A stretch of 64,000 nucleotides of DNA, taken from Rhizomys pruinosus (taxonomy: Eukaryota > Chordata > Mammalia > Rodentia > Spalacidae). Each line of letters begins with the position of its first letter. Within the stretch, counting starts at the first letter, position 1. Shown here piece by piece: positions 21,018-31,915 of this stretch. The stretch lies in the NCBI GenBank assembly GCA_009823505.1, contig VZQC01007107.1, positions 275,959-339,958 of the forward strand, written 5' to 3'. Below the pieces are notes generated by a model that was not told the origin of the DNA, searched no databases, and saw nothing but the letters and a program-made list of their open reading frames with translations. A program made the position numbers and the translations under genes.

Positions 21018-21692
21018 TACTGTACTGGATAGCTTTAGTGTCAACTTGACACACCTGGGTTGAGGGAGCCTCAGTTGGGGAATTGGCTCCATTGGACTGG
21101 CCTGTGGCCACGTCTATGGAGTATTATCTTGATGGTCAAGCAGTGTGGGAGGGCCCGGCCCACAATGAGTGGTGCCACCCTGGGCAGGTTGTTGTGTACG
21201 GTATAAGAAGGCAGGCTGGGGCTGGAGAGATGGCCTAGCGGTTAAGAGCGCCGACCACTCTTACAGAGGACCCGGGTTCGATCCCCAGCACCCACATGGT
21301 GGCCGAGAACCGTCAGAAACTCCAATTCCAGGAGAACTCCAGTTCCAGGGGACTCCGACACCCTCTTCTGACCTCCATGGCATTGCACGACACGGGTGCA
21401 CAAACCTGCATGCAGACAGTACATTGATACACATACAGAAATAAATTAAAAAAAAATTAAAAAAAAAAAATAAAGAAGGCAGTCTGGGCATGAGCCGGAG
21501 GAGCAAGCCAGTGAACAGTACTCCTCCATGGCCTGTGCTTCAGCTCCTGCCTCCAGGTTCCTGCCCTGAGTTCCTGCCTTGGGCTCCCTAAGTGATGAAC
21601 TGTGACCTGGGAGATGTAAGCTGAATAAACCCTTTCCTCCCCAAGTTGGTGTCAGTCAGAGTGTTTTGTCACAGCAATGGAAGACAAACTAG
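21018..21692 (+). repeat. Old rodent interspersed repeat split by a B2
   Basis: It starts 'TACTGGATAGCTTTAGTGTC' and ends 'AAGACAAACTAGAACAA'. The 3' half includes 'AATAAACCCTTTCCTCCCC', shared with 1810-1995. The B2 at 21218 splits it. It is a common rodent family (URR1-like by memory). The class is uncertain and no coding capacity is seen. Confidence 0.6.
21218..21472 (+). repeat. Young B2 SINE
   Basis: Internal-duplication subfamily. AAGAAGGCAGGCTG (21205-21218) and AAGAAGGCAGTCTG (21473-21486) form the target duplication, one mismatch. Confidence 0.95.
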
Positions 21693-21993
21693 AACAACTA
21701 CCAAAAGAAATCTACAGATTAAATAAAATTTTCATATGAATCCCAATGATATTTTTCACAGAACTAGGGGAAACCGTCTTAAAATTTGTATAAAACCACA
21801 AAAGACCATGGATAGCCACTGCAGTTCTACATAGATAGAACATAACACAGAGGCATCACATTATTTGACCACAAACTACACCACAGAGCCATAGTGACAA
21901 AGACTGCATGGTACCAGCATGAAAACAGACCTGTAGACCAACGGAACAAAAAGAAGACACAGAGATAAAAACCATGCAGCTGTGTAGAATTAA

Positions 21994-22156
21994 GTTTTTT
22001 TTTTTTTTTTTTTTTTTTGTTCTTTTTGAGACAGGGTCTCCCTGTAGCCCCAGCTGGGCTGGAACTCACTCTGTAGACCAGGTTGGCCTTGAACTCACAA
22101 AGAGCCACCTGCCTCTGCCTCCCAAGTGCTAGGATTAAAGGCGCGTGCCACCAAGA
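21994..22156 (-). repeat. B1 SINE, antisense
   Basis: The T tract begins in 'GAATTAAGTTTTT'. A related 'CTTAAGTTTTT' follows the element. Confidence 0.9.
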
Positions 22157-22162
22157 CTTAAG

Positions 22163-22318
22163 TTTTTTTTTTTTTTTTCTTTTCGAGACAGGGTCTCCCT
22201 GTAGCCCCAGCTGTCCTGGAACTCACTCTGTAGACCAGGCTGGCCTTGAACTCACAAAGATCTGCCTGCCTCTGCCTCCCAAGTGCTAGGATTAAAGGCG
22301 TGCGCCACCACTCCCGGC
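22163..22318 (-). repeat. B1 SINE, antisense, adjacent to another
   Basis: AGACTTAAGTTT precedes and follows it (about 22155 and 22319). It landed at the edge of the previous B1, using that copy's own duplication as target. Confidence 0.9.
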
Positions 22319-22814
22319 AGACTTAAGTTTTAACAAAGATGTCAAAACCATCATTGGAAAAAAAAAAGACATTCTTTTCAGTAAGTAATGCTGGCAAAAT
22401 GAAATATCCACCTACAGAAGAATGAAATTACATCTGTATTTCTTACTGTGTGTGATTTCAATGTAAACTAGATCAAAGATATTAATGTAAATAAAACTGG
22501 AAATATTGAAACTGCTAAAGGAAAACACTTTAGGACATGGATATAGGCAAGAAAATTTTAAACAAATTCCCACTATCATAGGAAACAGCCTTAAGAATTG
22601 ACAAATAGGAGTATTTGATATTTAAAAGTTTCTGTGCAGAATAAACTATCAACAGAATGAACAGACAACCTACAGGTTGGGCTTTACCAGATAGACATCA
22701 GAGAAGGGGTTGATATCTAGAATATATTGAGAATGGCAAAAATGAAACACAAACCCCCTGCCAATCAATAAATGGTCCACTGAATAAGGCAGAGAGTTCT
22801 CAAAAGAAGAACTC

Positions 22815-22945
22815 TCTGCCTAGAACTAACTCACTATGTTGACCAGACTAGCCTCAATCTCAGAGATTGGCCTGCCTGTGCCTGTGCCTCTTGAGTGTTG
22901 GGTTAAAGGTGTGCACACCTTGCCTGGCAGTATTTAATTTTTTGA
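22815..22945 (-). repeat. Old B1 SINE fragment, antisense
   Basis: Degenerate complement ('CTCACTATGTTGACCAGACT') without the T tract. Confidence 0.7.
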
Positions 22946-23111
22946 AATTAGTGTACAAAAAAAGAAGTACTTGCCCGTGGAGGACTTTCTTTCACTAGTT
23001 TCTATATTCCTCATAGCCTTTTTTTTTTTGTAGTAAAATGTTTGAATTCTTTTCTTATTTCCTCTTGGCTATGTTCTATGGCTGTCTTCTTTGTGATTAC
23101 CATGGGATTAT

Positions 23112-23258
23112 GATTTTTTTTTTTTTGGTCTTTTTGAGACAGGGTCACTCTGTACCCCCAGCTATCCTGGAACTAATTCTGTAAACCAGGCTGGCTTGGA
23201 TCTGCCGGCCTCTGCCTCCTGAGTGCTGGGATTAAAGGAATTTACTACCATGCCTGGT
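23112..23258 (-). repeat. B1 SINE, antisense, with deletion
   Basis: It lacks the 'CCTTGAACTCACA' portion. GGGATTATG appears on both sides (about 23103 and 23260). Confidence 0.85.
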
Positions 23259-23334
23259 GGGATTATGTTTAACATCCTAAAATTTTAGCATTTTTATTTA
23301 AATTCATTTATCTTTTTGAAAAATGTAAAAAATA

Positions 23335-23502
23335 TTTTAATTTTGTGTGTTTGAGTGTGTTGTCTGAATGTAAGTGCACCATGTGGGTGCCCCCAGAACT
23401 GGCATCATGGATGGGTGCTAGCTCCCATGTGGGTACTGGGAACTGAACACAGATCCCCTGTTAGAGAAGTGCTCTTAACTGCTGAGCTATCCCTCCAGTC
23501 CC
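23335..23502 (-). repeat. B2 SINE, antisense, shortened
   Basis: Complement with the centre missing, ending 'GAGCTATCCCTCCAGTCCC'. Confidence 0.8.
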
Positions 23503-23517
23503 TATTTATGTCTATCT

Positions 23518-23663
23518 TTTTTGCTTGTTTGTCTTTTTTATTTTTTGGATAGGGCCTCCCTAGTACCAGCCCACCTGGAACTCACTATGTCCTTGACCAG
23601 GCTGGCCACAGAGATCTGCCTCCCAAGGGCTGGGATTAGAGGCATGCACCACCACACCCAGCA
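23518..23663 (-). repeat. B1 SINE, antisense, diverged
   Basis: Several small deletions. The end reads 'GGCATGCACCACCACACCCA'. Confidence 0.8.
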
Positions 23664-23689
23664 TTATTTATATATTTTTAAAAATTAAT

Positions 23690-23856
23690 TAATTAATTAA
23701 TTAGTGCAATGCCCCAGAGGTCAGAAGAGGGCATCAGATTCCCCTGGAACTGGAGTTAAAGATGGTTCTTAGCCGCCATATGGGTGCTGGGAATGGAACC
23801 GGGTCCTCTACAAGAGCAGTCGGTGCTCTTAACCACTGAGCCATCTCTCCAGCCCT
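23690..23856 (-). repeat. B2 SINE, antisense, lacking its tail
   Basis: An (ATTA)n tract replaces the usual 3' tail, and the rest of the body is close to the young-type head. The internal duplication is absent. Confidence 0.85.
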
Positions 23857-24418
23857 ATTTATATCTTTTTAATTTTTAAAAATTATGTGTTTCTTCACAA
23901 TAGCAAAGAGCTGCATCCAACTCAAGTGCCCCTCAAGTAATGAGTGGATAGAGAAAATGTGGTATATCTACACAATGGAGTTCTATGCAGCAGTAAAGAA
24001 AGATGAAATTTGGAGGTAAATTGATGGAACTAGAAGATATCATGTTAAGTGAAGTAACAGTCCCAGAAAAACAAACAACGAATGCTATCCCTCATCTATG
24101 GATGCTAGTGCCAATTACCTAGTTGTTAATCAAACTGAGCAATATTAATGTTATATTCCTCAGGATCTGAAAACAATTGTGTTCTTATATTGTGAATCCC
24201 TTAGGTTCTAGAACTAAGCTACAATTTATTTTTAGAGTTAGAAATTTTTGGTATGTGGATGGAGGATATGTATGCATATTTTAGAGTAATATAAGATCAA
24301 AAGAATGAGGAAAAAACTAATTTGTCATGACATTATGTCTAACTACAGTATTTATTTTATGGGAATGCTTCTTAGTATTTTTTATACAAGGCTGCTTGAG
24401 CTTTTGTTCAAGCCTTTT

Positions 24419-24578
24419 CTTTTTTTTTTTTTTTGGTCTTTTCGAGACAGGGTCTCCCTGTAGCCCCAGCTGTCCTGGAACTTGCTCTGTAGACCAGGCT
24501 GGCCTTGAACTCACAGAGATCCACCTACCTCTGCCTCCCAAGTGCTAGGATTAAAGGCATGTGCCACCACGCCCTGCT
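24419..24578 (-). repeat. B1 SINE, antisense, target duplication
   Basis: CAAGCCTTTTCT stands at about 24409-24420 and 24579-24590. It splits the L1 3'UTR. Confidence 0.95.
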
Positions 24579-25624
24579 CCAAGCCTTTTCTAAAATATTA
24601 TAGAGTAGTTAAAAGTATCAGGCTGGTGTAACTTAGCCTTTCTGGATGCTTAATGACCATACTTAATGCCCATACCAATTTGGCTGAGGGTCTTAAGGGA
24701 TAACTTTGTTCCTTGCCCTCAGAGGTCAACTAAGTCCCAGGGGATTATGCATGGGGACATCTCTTAAAATGTCCTGCAAATGTGAGTCACCAGTTTTCCT
24801 GTGCAGGGAGGTCTTGGAGATCCACTAATGGGACTTTAGCCAGTGTCCAGTCCATAAAGAGGAAAGTCTTCTCATGCTTCAAAAAGGGAAGCCTGGTCTA
24901 GCAAGACCTGACTTTGTCCTCGAGTGGATGGAACTGGTAAATGAAAAGCCAAAAGGAGCCAAGGGGTCCCTCTCTCTCCCCAAAATCTGAGTGACCCCTG
25001 AGGACCAGATCTTCAACTGACCTTGAGAAAACAAAAACTTTGGTTAATCTGGGCTGTGTGGCCTTAAACATCCAAAAGGAAAGTATAACCATAAATAAAT
25101 AAATAGTAAGGCCTGAGAATTGTACTTCAGGTTTAAAACTTGAGATCTTAGTAAAAAGACAAAACATAAAAAACAAAAACAAAAAAAGAGCACAGTTGTT
25201 TTGCCTGTCTTACTGGCAAGGGCAGCTACCCTGTGGCTGCCATTGCTTTTGCCAGCCTTCAAAGATGTGAGTCACAGATTTTCAATCTTCCAATATGGAC
25301 TGAAGACTCATGTCTCTCCAAGAATCCTCCAAACCTTCAGGGCCAGATGGAGACTGCTGAGACATCCAACTTGTGGACTGAGCAACTACTGGGGTTTCTG
25401 CCTCTTCAGAATATAGACTGCCATTGTTGGACTACCCAGGCTGTATCATGGAGGCCAGTACAGGAAGATCAAGACAGGATGCAGTGCCTACTGGACCTCA
25501 TTTTGTTACCAAGGGAAGGGAAAACCCCAGTGTGGAACACAAGGGCAGAACTGATGGTGGTTTGGGCTTGCCAAGGAGGAGCCTTCAAACATGACATCTT
25601 TCAGCCTAATAAAGAAAAAAAAAT

Positions 25625-25826
25625 TTTAATTATCTGTTTGCCTGTGTCTGTGTATGAGCATGTGCATGTGAGTGCAGGTGTCCACAGAGAGCAGAAGAGG
25701 GTATCAAATCCCCTGGAACTGGAATTACAAGTGGTTTTGAGCTGCCAGATGTGGGTGCTGGAAACTAAACTCTGGTCCTCTGCAAGAGCAGTAAGTGCTC
25801 ATAACACTGAGCCATCTCTCCAGCCC
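25625..25826 (-). repeat. B2 SINE, antisense
   Basis: Older copy ending 'GAGCCATCTCTCCAGCCCC', placed at the A tract that closes the L1 3'UTR. Confidence 0.85.
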
Positions 25827-26138
25827 CCTAATCTGAACATATACTGGCTTTGCTTTAGTCCCATGAGCAAGCTTTTCACCTTTACAGCAATGTTCCCGCC
25901 CTTTATAAAATTCCATCTTTAATAAGAGAGAGGAATGGTGTGTGTGTGAATATGATCAATATAAATTATATACATGCATCAAATTGCCAAAGAATACATA
26001 AAAATAATTATTTAAAAAATCTATCTTTATATGTTACATGCCCTCAAACATAAACTATTAACTCCTTTTAAGTCATTTGGTTTCCTTTGTTATATACAAA
26101 ACATAATGTGGGGATTTTGTCTTTAAGATATGGATCCC
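25827..26138. other. AT-rich unassigned sequence
   Basis: No gene or repeat is recognised. Short TG and AT runs are present. Confidence 0.45.
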
Positions 26139-26355
26139 AGGGGGCTGGAGAGATGACTCAGGGGTTATGAGCACTGGCTGCTCTTGCAGAAGACTCAGGT
26201 TCAGTTCCCAGTACCCACATGGCAGCTAATAACCATCTGTAACTTGGGTTCCAGGAGATTTGCTTCCCTCTTCTTGCACTTACAGGAATTGCACCCATAG
26301 GTACACATACATACAGGCAAACCACTCATATGCATAAAATAAAAATAAATAAAAT
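26139..26355 (+). repeat. B2 SINE
   Basis: Older copy with B-box text 'GGTTCAGTTCCCAGTACCC' and an A-rich tail leading into the next element. Confidence 0.85.
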
Positions 26356-26356
26356 A

Positions 26357-26516
26357 TTCCCTTTTTTTTTTTTTTTGTCTTTTTGAGACAGGGTCTTCCT
26401 GTAGCCCAAGCTGTCCTGGAACTCATGTAGACCAGGTTGGCCTTGAACTCACAGAGATACTTCTGCCTCTGCCTGCTGAGTGCTGAGATTAAAGGCATGT
26501 GCCACCATGCCCAGCT
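26357..26516 (-). repeat. B1 SINE, antisense
   Basis: Lies tail to tail with the B2 at 26139-26355. It lacks a few bases at 'AACTCA-TGTAGACC'. Confidence 0.9.
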
Positions 26517-26743
26517 GCCTTTGTCTTTTTGAAAGGTTAATTATAATGTGTCTCATTTACTTGGAGGCCAGTGAATTTCCTATATGTTCATATCCATTTC
26601 TTTTATCAACTGGGATGGGTTCAGTCATTGATTCCTTGGATAGTCCCCGCCTCTTTTCTCTTAGAGCACATATGTTGGTGCTCTGATGGTGCCTGACGGA
26701 GTGCCTAGGTTCTGTCTGCTACCTTTAAAATATATTACATTTA
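26517..26743. other. Unassigned sequence
   Basis: No repeat or gene is recognised. Confidence 0.4.
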
Positions 26744-26912
26744 GCCGGGTGTGGTGGCGCACGCCTTTAATCCTAGCACTTGGGAGGCAGAGGCAGGCGG
26801 ATCTTTGTGAGTTCAAGGCCAGCCTGGTCTACAGAGTGAGTTCCAGGACAGCTGGGGCTACAGGGAGACCCTGTCTCACAGCAAAAAAAAAACAAAAAAA
26901 AAAAAAAAATTT
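26744..26912 (+). repeat. B1 SINE, near consensus
   Basis: Its body is practically identical to the copy at 11152, so it is young. ATTACATTTA before it and TTTACATTTTA after it suggest the target duplication. Confidence 0.95.
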
Positions 26913-26921
26913 ACATTTTAG

Positions 26922-27150
26922 GCGCTGGAAAGAGATAGCCTAGTGGTTTAAGAGCACTGGACTCTTCTTGAAGAGGACCCGGGTTCACTCCCCAGATCCA
27001 CATGGCGGGCTAAGAACCGTTTTGCTGTAACTCCAAGTCCCAGGAGAGCTCCCGTTCCCGGGGAATCCGAGACCCTAGTCTGGACCTCCACGGCATTGCA
27101 CACCACTGGGGCACAAACGACAGGAGACACGATGTGCAGGACTCAGACAA
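26922..27150 (+). repeat. B2 SINE with many indels
   Basis: The young-subfamily body is recognisable, but single-base insertions and losses are scattered through it ('GGAAAGAGATAGCC', 'GGTTTAAGAGC', 'GGCGGGCTAAG'). Substitutions are fewer than in old copies, which points to sequence error rather than age. Confidence 0.8.
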
Positions 27151-27424
27151 AAAAAGAAAGAAAAGAAACAAAAGAGAGAGTAAGGTTAAAATGAAGGCTT
27201 GGGATATTTTATCCATTGCATACCATTGTGTTTTGGTCACAGTCAGTCCACTATCAACCCCTGTTCAATCTATCGCTTCAGTGTTAATATTTTCCATTAT
27301 TATATTTTTCAAGTTCACTGATTTCTTTCTCTTGCCCACTCAAATCTGCCTTTGAATTCCTTTAATGAAAATTTTATTTCATTTATTATATTTTCAGCTC
27401 AAGGATTTCCTTTGCATTTCTTTT
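27151..27424. other. AT-rich sequence resembling an old repeat
   Basis: 'TTCATTTATTATATTTTCAG' and, beyond the SINEs at 28300-28372, 'AAATCTTTGTCAA' recall an ancient mammalian element. The name is not certain. Confidence 0.35.
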
Positions 27425-27678
27425 TTTTAATTATTTTATTTTATTTATTTCTGTATGTGTATGGAATGTTACTGTCTGCATGCAAGTTTGTGCACCCGTG
27501 TGTGGCAATGCCGCGGCGTAGAGAGGGCGTCGATTCACCTGAACTGGAGTTCTCCTGGAATTGGAGTTTCAGACGTTTCATACAGTTCTCAGACGCATGT
27601 GGGTGCTGGGGATCGAACCCGGGTCCTCTGTAGAGCGGTCAGCGCTCTTTAACCGCTAGGCCCATCTCTCCAGCCCCC
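27425..27678 (-). repeat. Young B2 SINE, antisense, with many indels
   Basis: Internal-duplication subfamily with about ten single-base indels against the copies at 28646 and 15306. It is likely unpolished sequence. Confidence 0.85.
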
Positions 27679-27709
27679 TTTGCATTTCTTTTTAGGTTAT
27701 TATTATCTA

Positions 27710-27875
27710 ACTTTTTTTTTTTTTTTGGTCTTTTTGAGGACAGGGTTTCCTTGTAGCCCCAGCTGTCCTAGAAATCCCTATGTAGATTTCAGGGCTGGCC
27801 TCAAACTCACAGTGATCTGCCTGCCTCTGCCTCCCAAGTGCCGGGATTAAAGGCATGAACCACCACGCCCAGCTG
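27710..27875 (-). repeat. B1 SINE, antisense
   Basis: Full-length complement with one extra G in 'TTTTTGAGGACAGGG' and a disrupted centre. Confidence 0.85.
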
Positions 27876-27899
27876 GTTATCTAATTATTTTAAAATTTG

Positions 27900-28290
27900 T
27901 TTAGGGACTGTAGAGATGGATCAGTGGTTAAGAGCACTGGCTGCTTTTTTTTTTTTTTTTTTTGGTCTTTTCGAGACAGGGTCTCCCTGTAGCCCCAGCT
28001 GTCCTGGAACTCACTTTGTAGACCAGGCTGGCCTTGAACTCACAAAGATCCACCTGCCTCTGCCTCCCAAGTGCTAGGACTAAAGGCGTGCGCCACCATG
28101 CCCGGCTTTGCTTTTACAGAGGAACTGAGTTCCCTTCCTAGCACTTACATGGCAGCTAACAACCATCCATAACTGTAATTCCAGGGAATCCAACACCCTC
28201 TTCTGACATGAAGACATCGCACAACACAGGTACACTTACTTACGTGCAGGCAATACACTCATACACATAAAATAAAAAAATTATATATAA
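27900..28290 (+). repeat. B2 SINE split by a B1
   Basis: The head at 27900-27945 continues at 28110 with 'TTACAGAGGAACTGAG'. The intervening B1 has TGCTTTT on each side. Confidence 0.85.
27946..28107 (-). repeat. B1 SINE, antisense, inside a B2
   Basis: Close to consensus and full length. It is younger than the B2 it interrupts. Confidence 0.95.
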
Positions 28291-28372
28291 TTTTTTTGAT
28301 GTTCTTGCTCTTTCTTTGTCTCTCTTTTAGTTTTTGAGCTTTTTAGGACAATCGTTTAAAAATCTTTGTCAA

Positions 28373-28595
28373 GGGGCTTGAGAGATGGCCTAGTGGTTAA
28401 GAGCGATGACTGCTCTTACAGAAGACCCAGGTTCAATCCCCAGCACCCACATGGCGGCTAAGAACCATCTTTAACTCCAGTTCCAGGGGAATCCGATACC
28501 CTTTTCTGACCCCGGAGGCATTGCACGACATGGGCGCACCAACCTACATGCAGACAGTACATTCATACACATACAAAAATAAATAAAATTAAAAA
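28373..28595 (+). repeat. B2 SINE, target duplication
   Basis: AAATCTTTGTCAA flanks it (about 28360-28372 and 28596-28608). It shares the 'GATGGCCTAG' head of the young group but lacks the internal duplication. Confidence 0.95.
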
Positions 28596-28645
28596 AAATC
28601 TTTGTCAAGTAGATCTGCTGTTAGGTCTTTTATAGTGATAATTTC

Positions 28646-28895
28646 TTTTTTTCTTTTTTTTTATTAACTTTATTTCTGTATGTGTATGAATGTACTGTCT
28701 GCATGCAAGTTTGTGCACCCGTGTCGTGCAACGCTGCGGAGGTCAGAAGAGGGTGTTGGATTCCCCTGGAACTGGAGTTCTCCTGGAATTGGAGTTACAG
28801 ACGGTTCTCGGCCGCCATGTGGTTGCTGGGGATCGAACCCGGGTCCTCTGTAAGAGTGGTCGGCGCTCTTAACCGCTAGGCTATCTCTCCAGCCC
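28646..28895 (-). repeat. Young B2 SINE, antisense, perfect target duplication
   Basis: TTATAGTGATAATTTC is present at 28630-28645 and 28896-28911 without mismatch. Internal-duplication subfamily. Confidence 0.97.
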
Positions 28896-28917
28896 TTATA
28901 GTGATAATTTCAATTGT

Positions 28918-29045
28918 TTTTTTTTTTCCTCCTCTTTTTTCAGACAGGGTCTTGCTATGTAACCCTGGCTGGCCTCAAACTCAGGTTTCCTGTCTTAGTT
29001 ACTCAAGACTTGGGATTTCAGGTATGAGACACTAGGCCCACTGTG
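28918..29045 (-). repeat. Old B1-like SINE, antisense
   Basis: 'CAGGGTCTTGCTATGTAACC' and 'GGATTTCAGGTATGAGACAC' mark a strongly diverged copy. Confidence 0.65.
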
Positions 29046-29069
29046 TAGCTTTTTAAAAATTTCCTTCTG

Positions 29070-29258
29070 GGGGATGGAGAGATGGCCTAGTGGTTAAGAG
29101 TGCCAACTGCTCTTGCAGAGGACCGTCTGTAACTCCAATTCCAGGAGAACTCCAGTTCCAGGGGAATCCAACACCCTCTTCTGACATCCACCGCATTGCA
29201 TGACATGGGTACACAAACCTACATGCAGACAGTACATTCATACACATAAAAAAAAAAA
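29070..29258 (+). repeat. Young B2 SINE missing its B-box segment
   Basis: The text jumps from 'GCAGAGGACC' to 'GTCTGTAACTCC', removing about 45 bases with the B box, and keeps the internal duplication. Without the B box it should not be transcribed by pol III. Confidence 0.85.
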
Positions 29259-29264
29259 TCCTTC

Positions 29265-29470
29265 TGAATGGAGCTAGAGAGATGGCTTGGTGGTTAAGAG
29301 CACTGGCTGTTCTTACAGAGGACCCAGGTTTGATTCTCAGCACTCACATAGTGGCTAACAACTGTCTATAACTCCAGTTCCAGGGGAATCCAGTGTTGCC
29401 TTCTGGACTTACACACACGCAGGCAATATACTGATACACATAAAATAAAATAAAATAAATAAAATACTTA
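29265..29470 (+). repeat. B2 SINE
   Basis: Older copy directly downstream of another B2 in the same orientation, giving a B2-B2 pair. Confidence 0.85.
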
Positions 29471-29504
29471 AACATTTCCTTTTGAAGGTGTAGACTTCCC
29501 TGTT

Positions 29505-29600
29505 TCTTGGCATACTTGCTGTTTTGAGGTTGGGTCTCACCCTAGTCCCAGCTGACCTGGAACTCACTCAGTAGTCCAGGCTGCCCTCAAACTCAGCTTA
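29505..29600 (-). repeat. B1 SINE fragment, antisense
   Basis: 'GGGTCTCACCCTAGTCCCAG' to 'CTGCCCTCAAACTCAG'. Only two thirds are present. Confidence 0.75.
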
Positions 29601-31139
29601 ATTCTGTTGCAGTCTAGCCAGCACACCTGTTTTGTGACTTTTTCCCCTGAAAATTGAACTCTTGAATTTAATAATAAAATAACTCTGGGAACCAAATTCT
29701 CCCCCTTGTCCAGCGCTGGCTGTTGTTCATCATTGTTTGTACATTTTTGTGTACTTTGTTTGATGCCTTGGTGTGAGGGATCACCTTGAAGTGTAAACCC
29801 GAGGCCATCTCAGCTTTTCTGTGCCTCTTATTTATTTATATTTTTTGGCATGTGTATTTTTTTTCCTAAGTTCTTCCAGAAATATGGTTGCTTTGGAATG
29901 CCCTAATCTTTAGTGGAGGGTCCTAAAAGGGGAAACAGTAAAATGAAGAAAGTGTGTCCCCTTAAGTCCCTTGGACGTCATTTAGTCAGGGGAGGGGAGG
30001 CTTGTGTCAGCAGAGAAGTGCACAACAGCGGTGACTGCCTGCCTGTTGGTCTGTAGCTCTGTGATCACCTGTGGGTGAGGCCAGCCTGGTTGGAAGGCAG
30101 GGTGAGATGGTGGGGAACGCTGGCCAGGGCTCCTGGGGACTATAGAGTCATGTGGCCTTTGTGGGTCTCCAGTTCCATGTCTGAAAAAAAATGGAGTGAA
30201 GCCCTTCCTCACAGCAGGTAAGGACGGGACAAAGGAGTCAGAGTGGCACCGCAGAGCCACACAGACGTGAGAAGGTGACACAGCCAGAAAGATAACTAAT
30301 ACAAGCTATCTGCTGATGTTCGTGGCATCTTTTAATCACTGTTTCATCCACAGCTGTGGGCTACCCTCGAATTCATTGTCAAACCAGTTCTTTCTATGAC
30401 GCAGGTGGATTTCAGAATATTCAGGTAATGTTCTCAAGGGGTGGGACGGAGAAGATTCCAAGTTCTACTGTAGGTGTGGGAGAAGGTTCCGTCAACTATC
30501 AGAGTCTGGGCTACTGCAGAGCCTTTGTCAGCTTCCAGACATTCGGGAGCCCTCTGCTCTGGCCATTTCTGGCCTCTCTGGCTTTGCCAGCCACGTGTGA
30601 CTGTCTTTGGCATCTTCCAGCTACCCCAGCCCCCTCTCTCCATCTAGGCCCTCTGATGGGAGGTCAGATTTGCCCTTTGGGGTATGAGGTTGGGGCCTGC
30701 CTTGAGGAGACGATCCTCTTTGTATAGAAGGAGGCAAAGCCAATGTAATTCAAACATTTCCTTAAGCTGGTTGAAGCCCAACTCTGGCTTCTGAGGCTCA
30801 AGGATGTCTGCAGTGTAATGAGGCTGTTCTCCCATGAGGCTCAGTTCTCTGAGCCTTTTAGGCAGCAGCAGTAATCCTGGAGTGATGGTGTGTTTCTGTT
30901 CTTTGCTCTTCTTTTTAATGATGTTTCAAGTGCTCATAAAGGAAATGGCTTGGAAGTGTTGACTTCAGTTGCTTGGATGCCCCTTGCTGTGACAGGAAGC
31001 TGAGAAGGCTTAGAGGTAATCCAGTGTCAAAACAACCCCTTTACAATTGCTTACCAGTGGCTGTGAAGACCTACTGTGTGCTGAGATGTATGCTCAGTGG
31101 TATGAATGCCATTTTTTTCTCAGAATGGTTCCAGCAAAC
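29601..31139. other. SINE-free sequence with an exon-like segment
   Basis: At 30354-30424 a 71-base stretch is bounded by a good acceptor (TTTCATCCACAG) and a donor (CAG|GTAATG), with 23 open codons (Gly-Tyr-Pro-Arg-Ile-His-Cys near the start, Gly-Gly-Phe-Gln near the end). No family is recognised. An MIR-like remnant spans about 30150-30260. Otherwise nothing is assigned. Confidence 0.4.
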
Positions 31140-31290
31140 AGAACTATGATTATCATTCCTATTGGGACAATGGGGAAACTGAGGCACGGAGCGGTAACTA
31201 ACACTTAGGCCAGACCGAGGAGCTTTACAAATGATCTCTTAACTTTCTCAGAGGCCCAGCCCCGTGTCCTGAGTCATGTTTCAAACTGTG
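31140..31290 (-). repeat. MIR remnant, antisense
   Basis: 'ACAATGGGGAAACTGAGGCA' is the classic complement of the MIR 3' half. The rest has decayed. Confidence 0.65.
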
Positions 31291-31915
31291 TGATGCTGGG
31301 CCCTCTGGGGATCATGCCATTCTCTGTCATGGAGTCCCCGTTCTCCAACACAAGGCTGGGAGAAAAGTCATGGGTTTATGGACTCCAGGTATCTGCCCCG
31401 CACAGGCACAGGCCTCTCCATTAGAGACAGGCAGGAGGTGCCGAATGACCTGGGGCCTATGATTCTCAATCAGTTTATTTTCACCCTCCTACCCTGGGGA
31501 CATTTGGAAATGTTGAGACATTTCGGGTGGTACAGTTGTCATGGGAGAGTATGTAGTACTACTGACATGTTGTGGCGGAGAATGCTACTGCACATCTCAC
31601 GTGGGACAGGATAGCCCCCAGGGACAAAGGTAATCTGGCCTTAAATGCCATTAGCAGTGAGGATGCGGAACCTGATGTCAGGGTTCGTGCTAGTATATGG
31701 GTCACAAGCAGAGACGTGTGACCCGTAACCAGGCAGAGTAAGATCCCTCAGAAAATGTCATTTGGGCCAGCTGAGGTCACCACTACCCACTCCCTCTCAG
31801 ACCAGTACCACGTAGAATCTGGGATACAACTCAGACAAACTGACCACTTGAGTAAGTTTCTCCCATGCAGTGAGATGCTGCTTCCAGTAGAAACCAGACA
31901 GCTCCATCCAATTTT
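31291..31915. other. Unassigned sequence, no gene seen
   Basis: The longest frame is 78 codons (31378-31614), without domain resemblance. Confidence 0.45.

Larger units (their letters stand above)
21693..25620 (+). mobile_element. L1 ORF2 3' part and long 3'UTR, interrupted
   Basis: Sense L1 text includes 'CAAAGACTGCATGGTACCAG', 'GGGGTTGATATCTAGAATAT' (22709) and 'AATGTGGTATATCTACACAA' (23957). From about 24670 it becomes the 3'UTR seen at 7985-9275. SINEs at 21994, 22163, 22815, 23112, 23335, 23518, 23690 and 24419 break it. Frames are disrupted, so it is not mobile. It ends at 'CCTAATAAAGAAAAAAA' (25607-25623), an apparent early polyadenylation site. Confidence 0.75.

Noticed and set aside
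21693..24320. Functional L1 reverse transcriptase
   Set aside because: ORF2 text is split by several SINEs and contains stops. Only the 3' part is present.
25233..25922. 229-codon open frame, the longest seen
   Set aside because: It crosses L1 3'UTR and an antisense B2. Copies of the same 3'UTR do not keep the frame.
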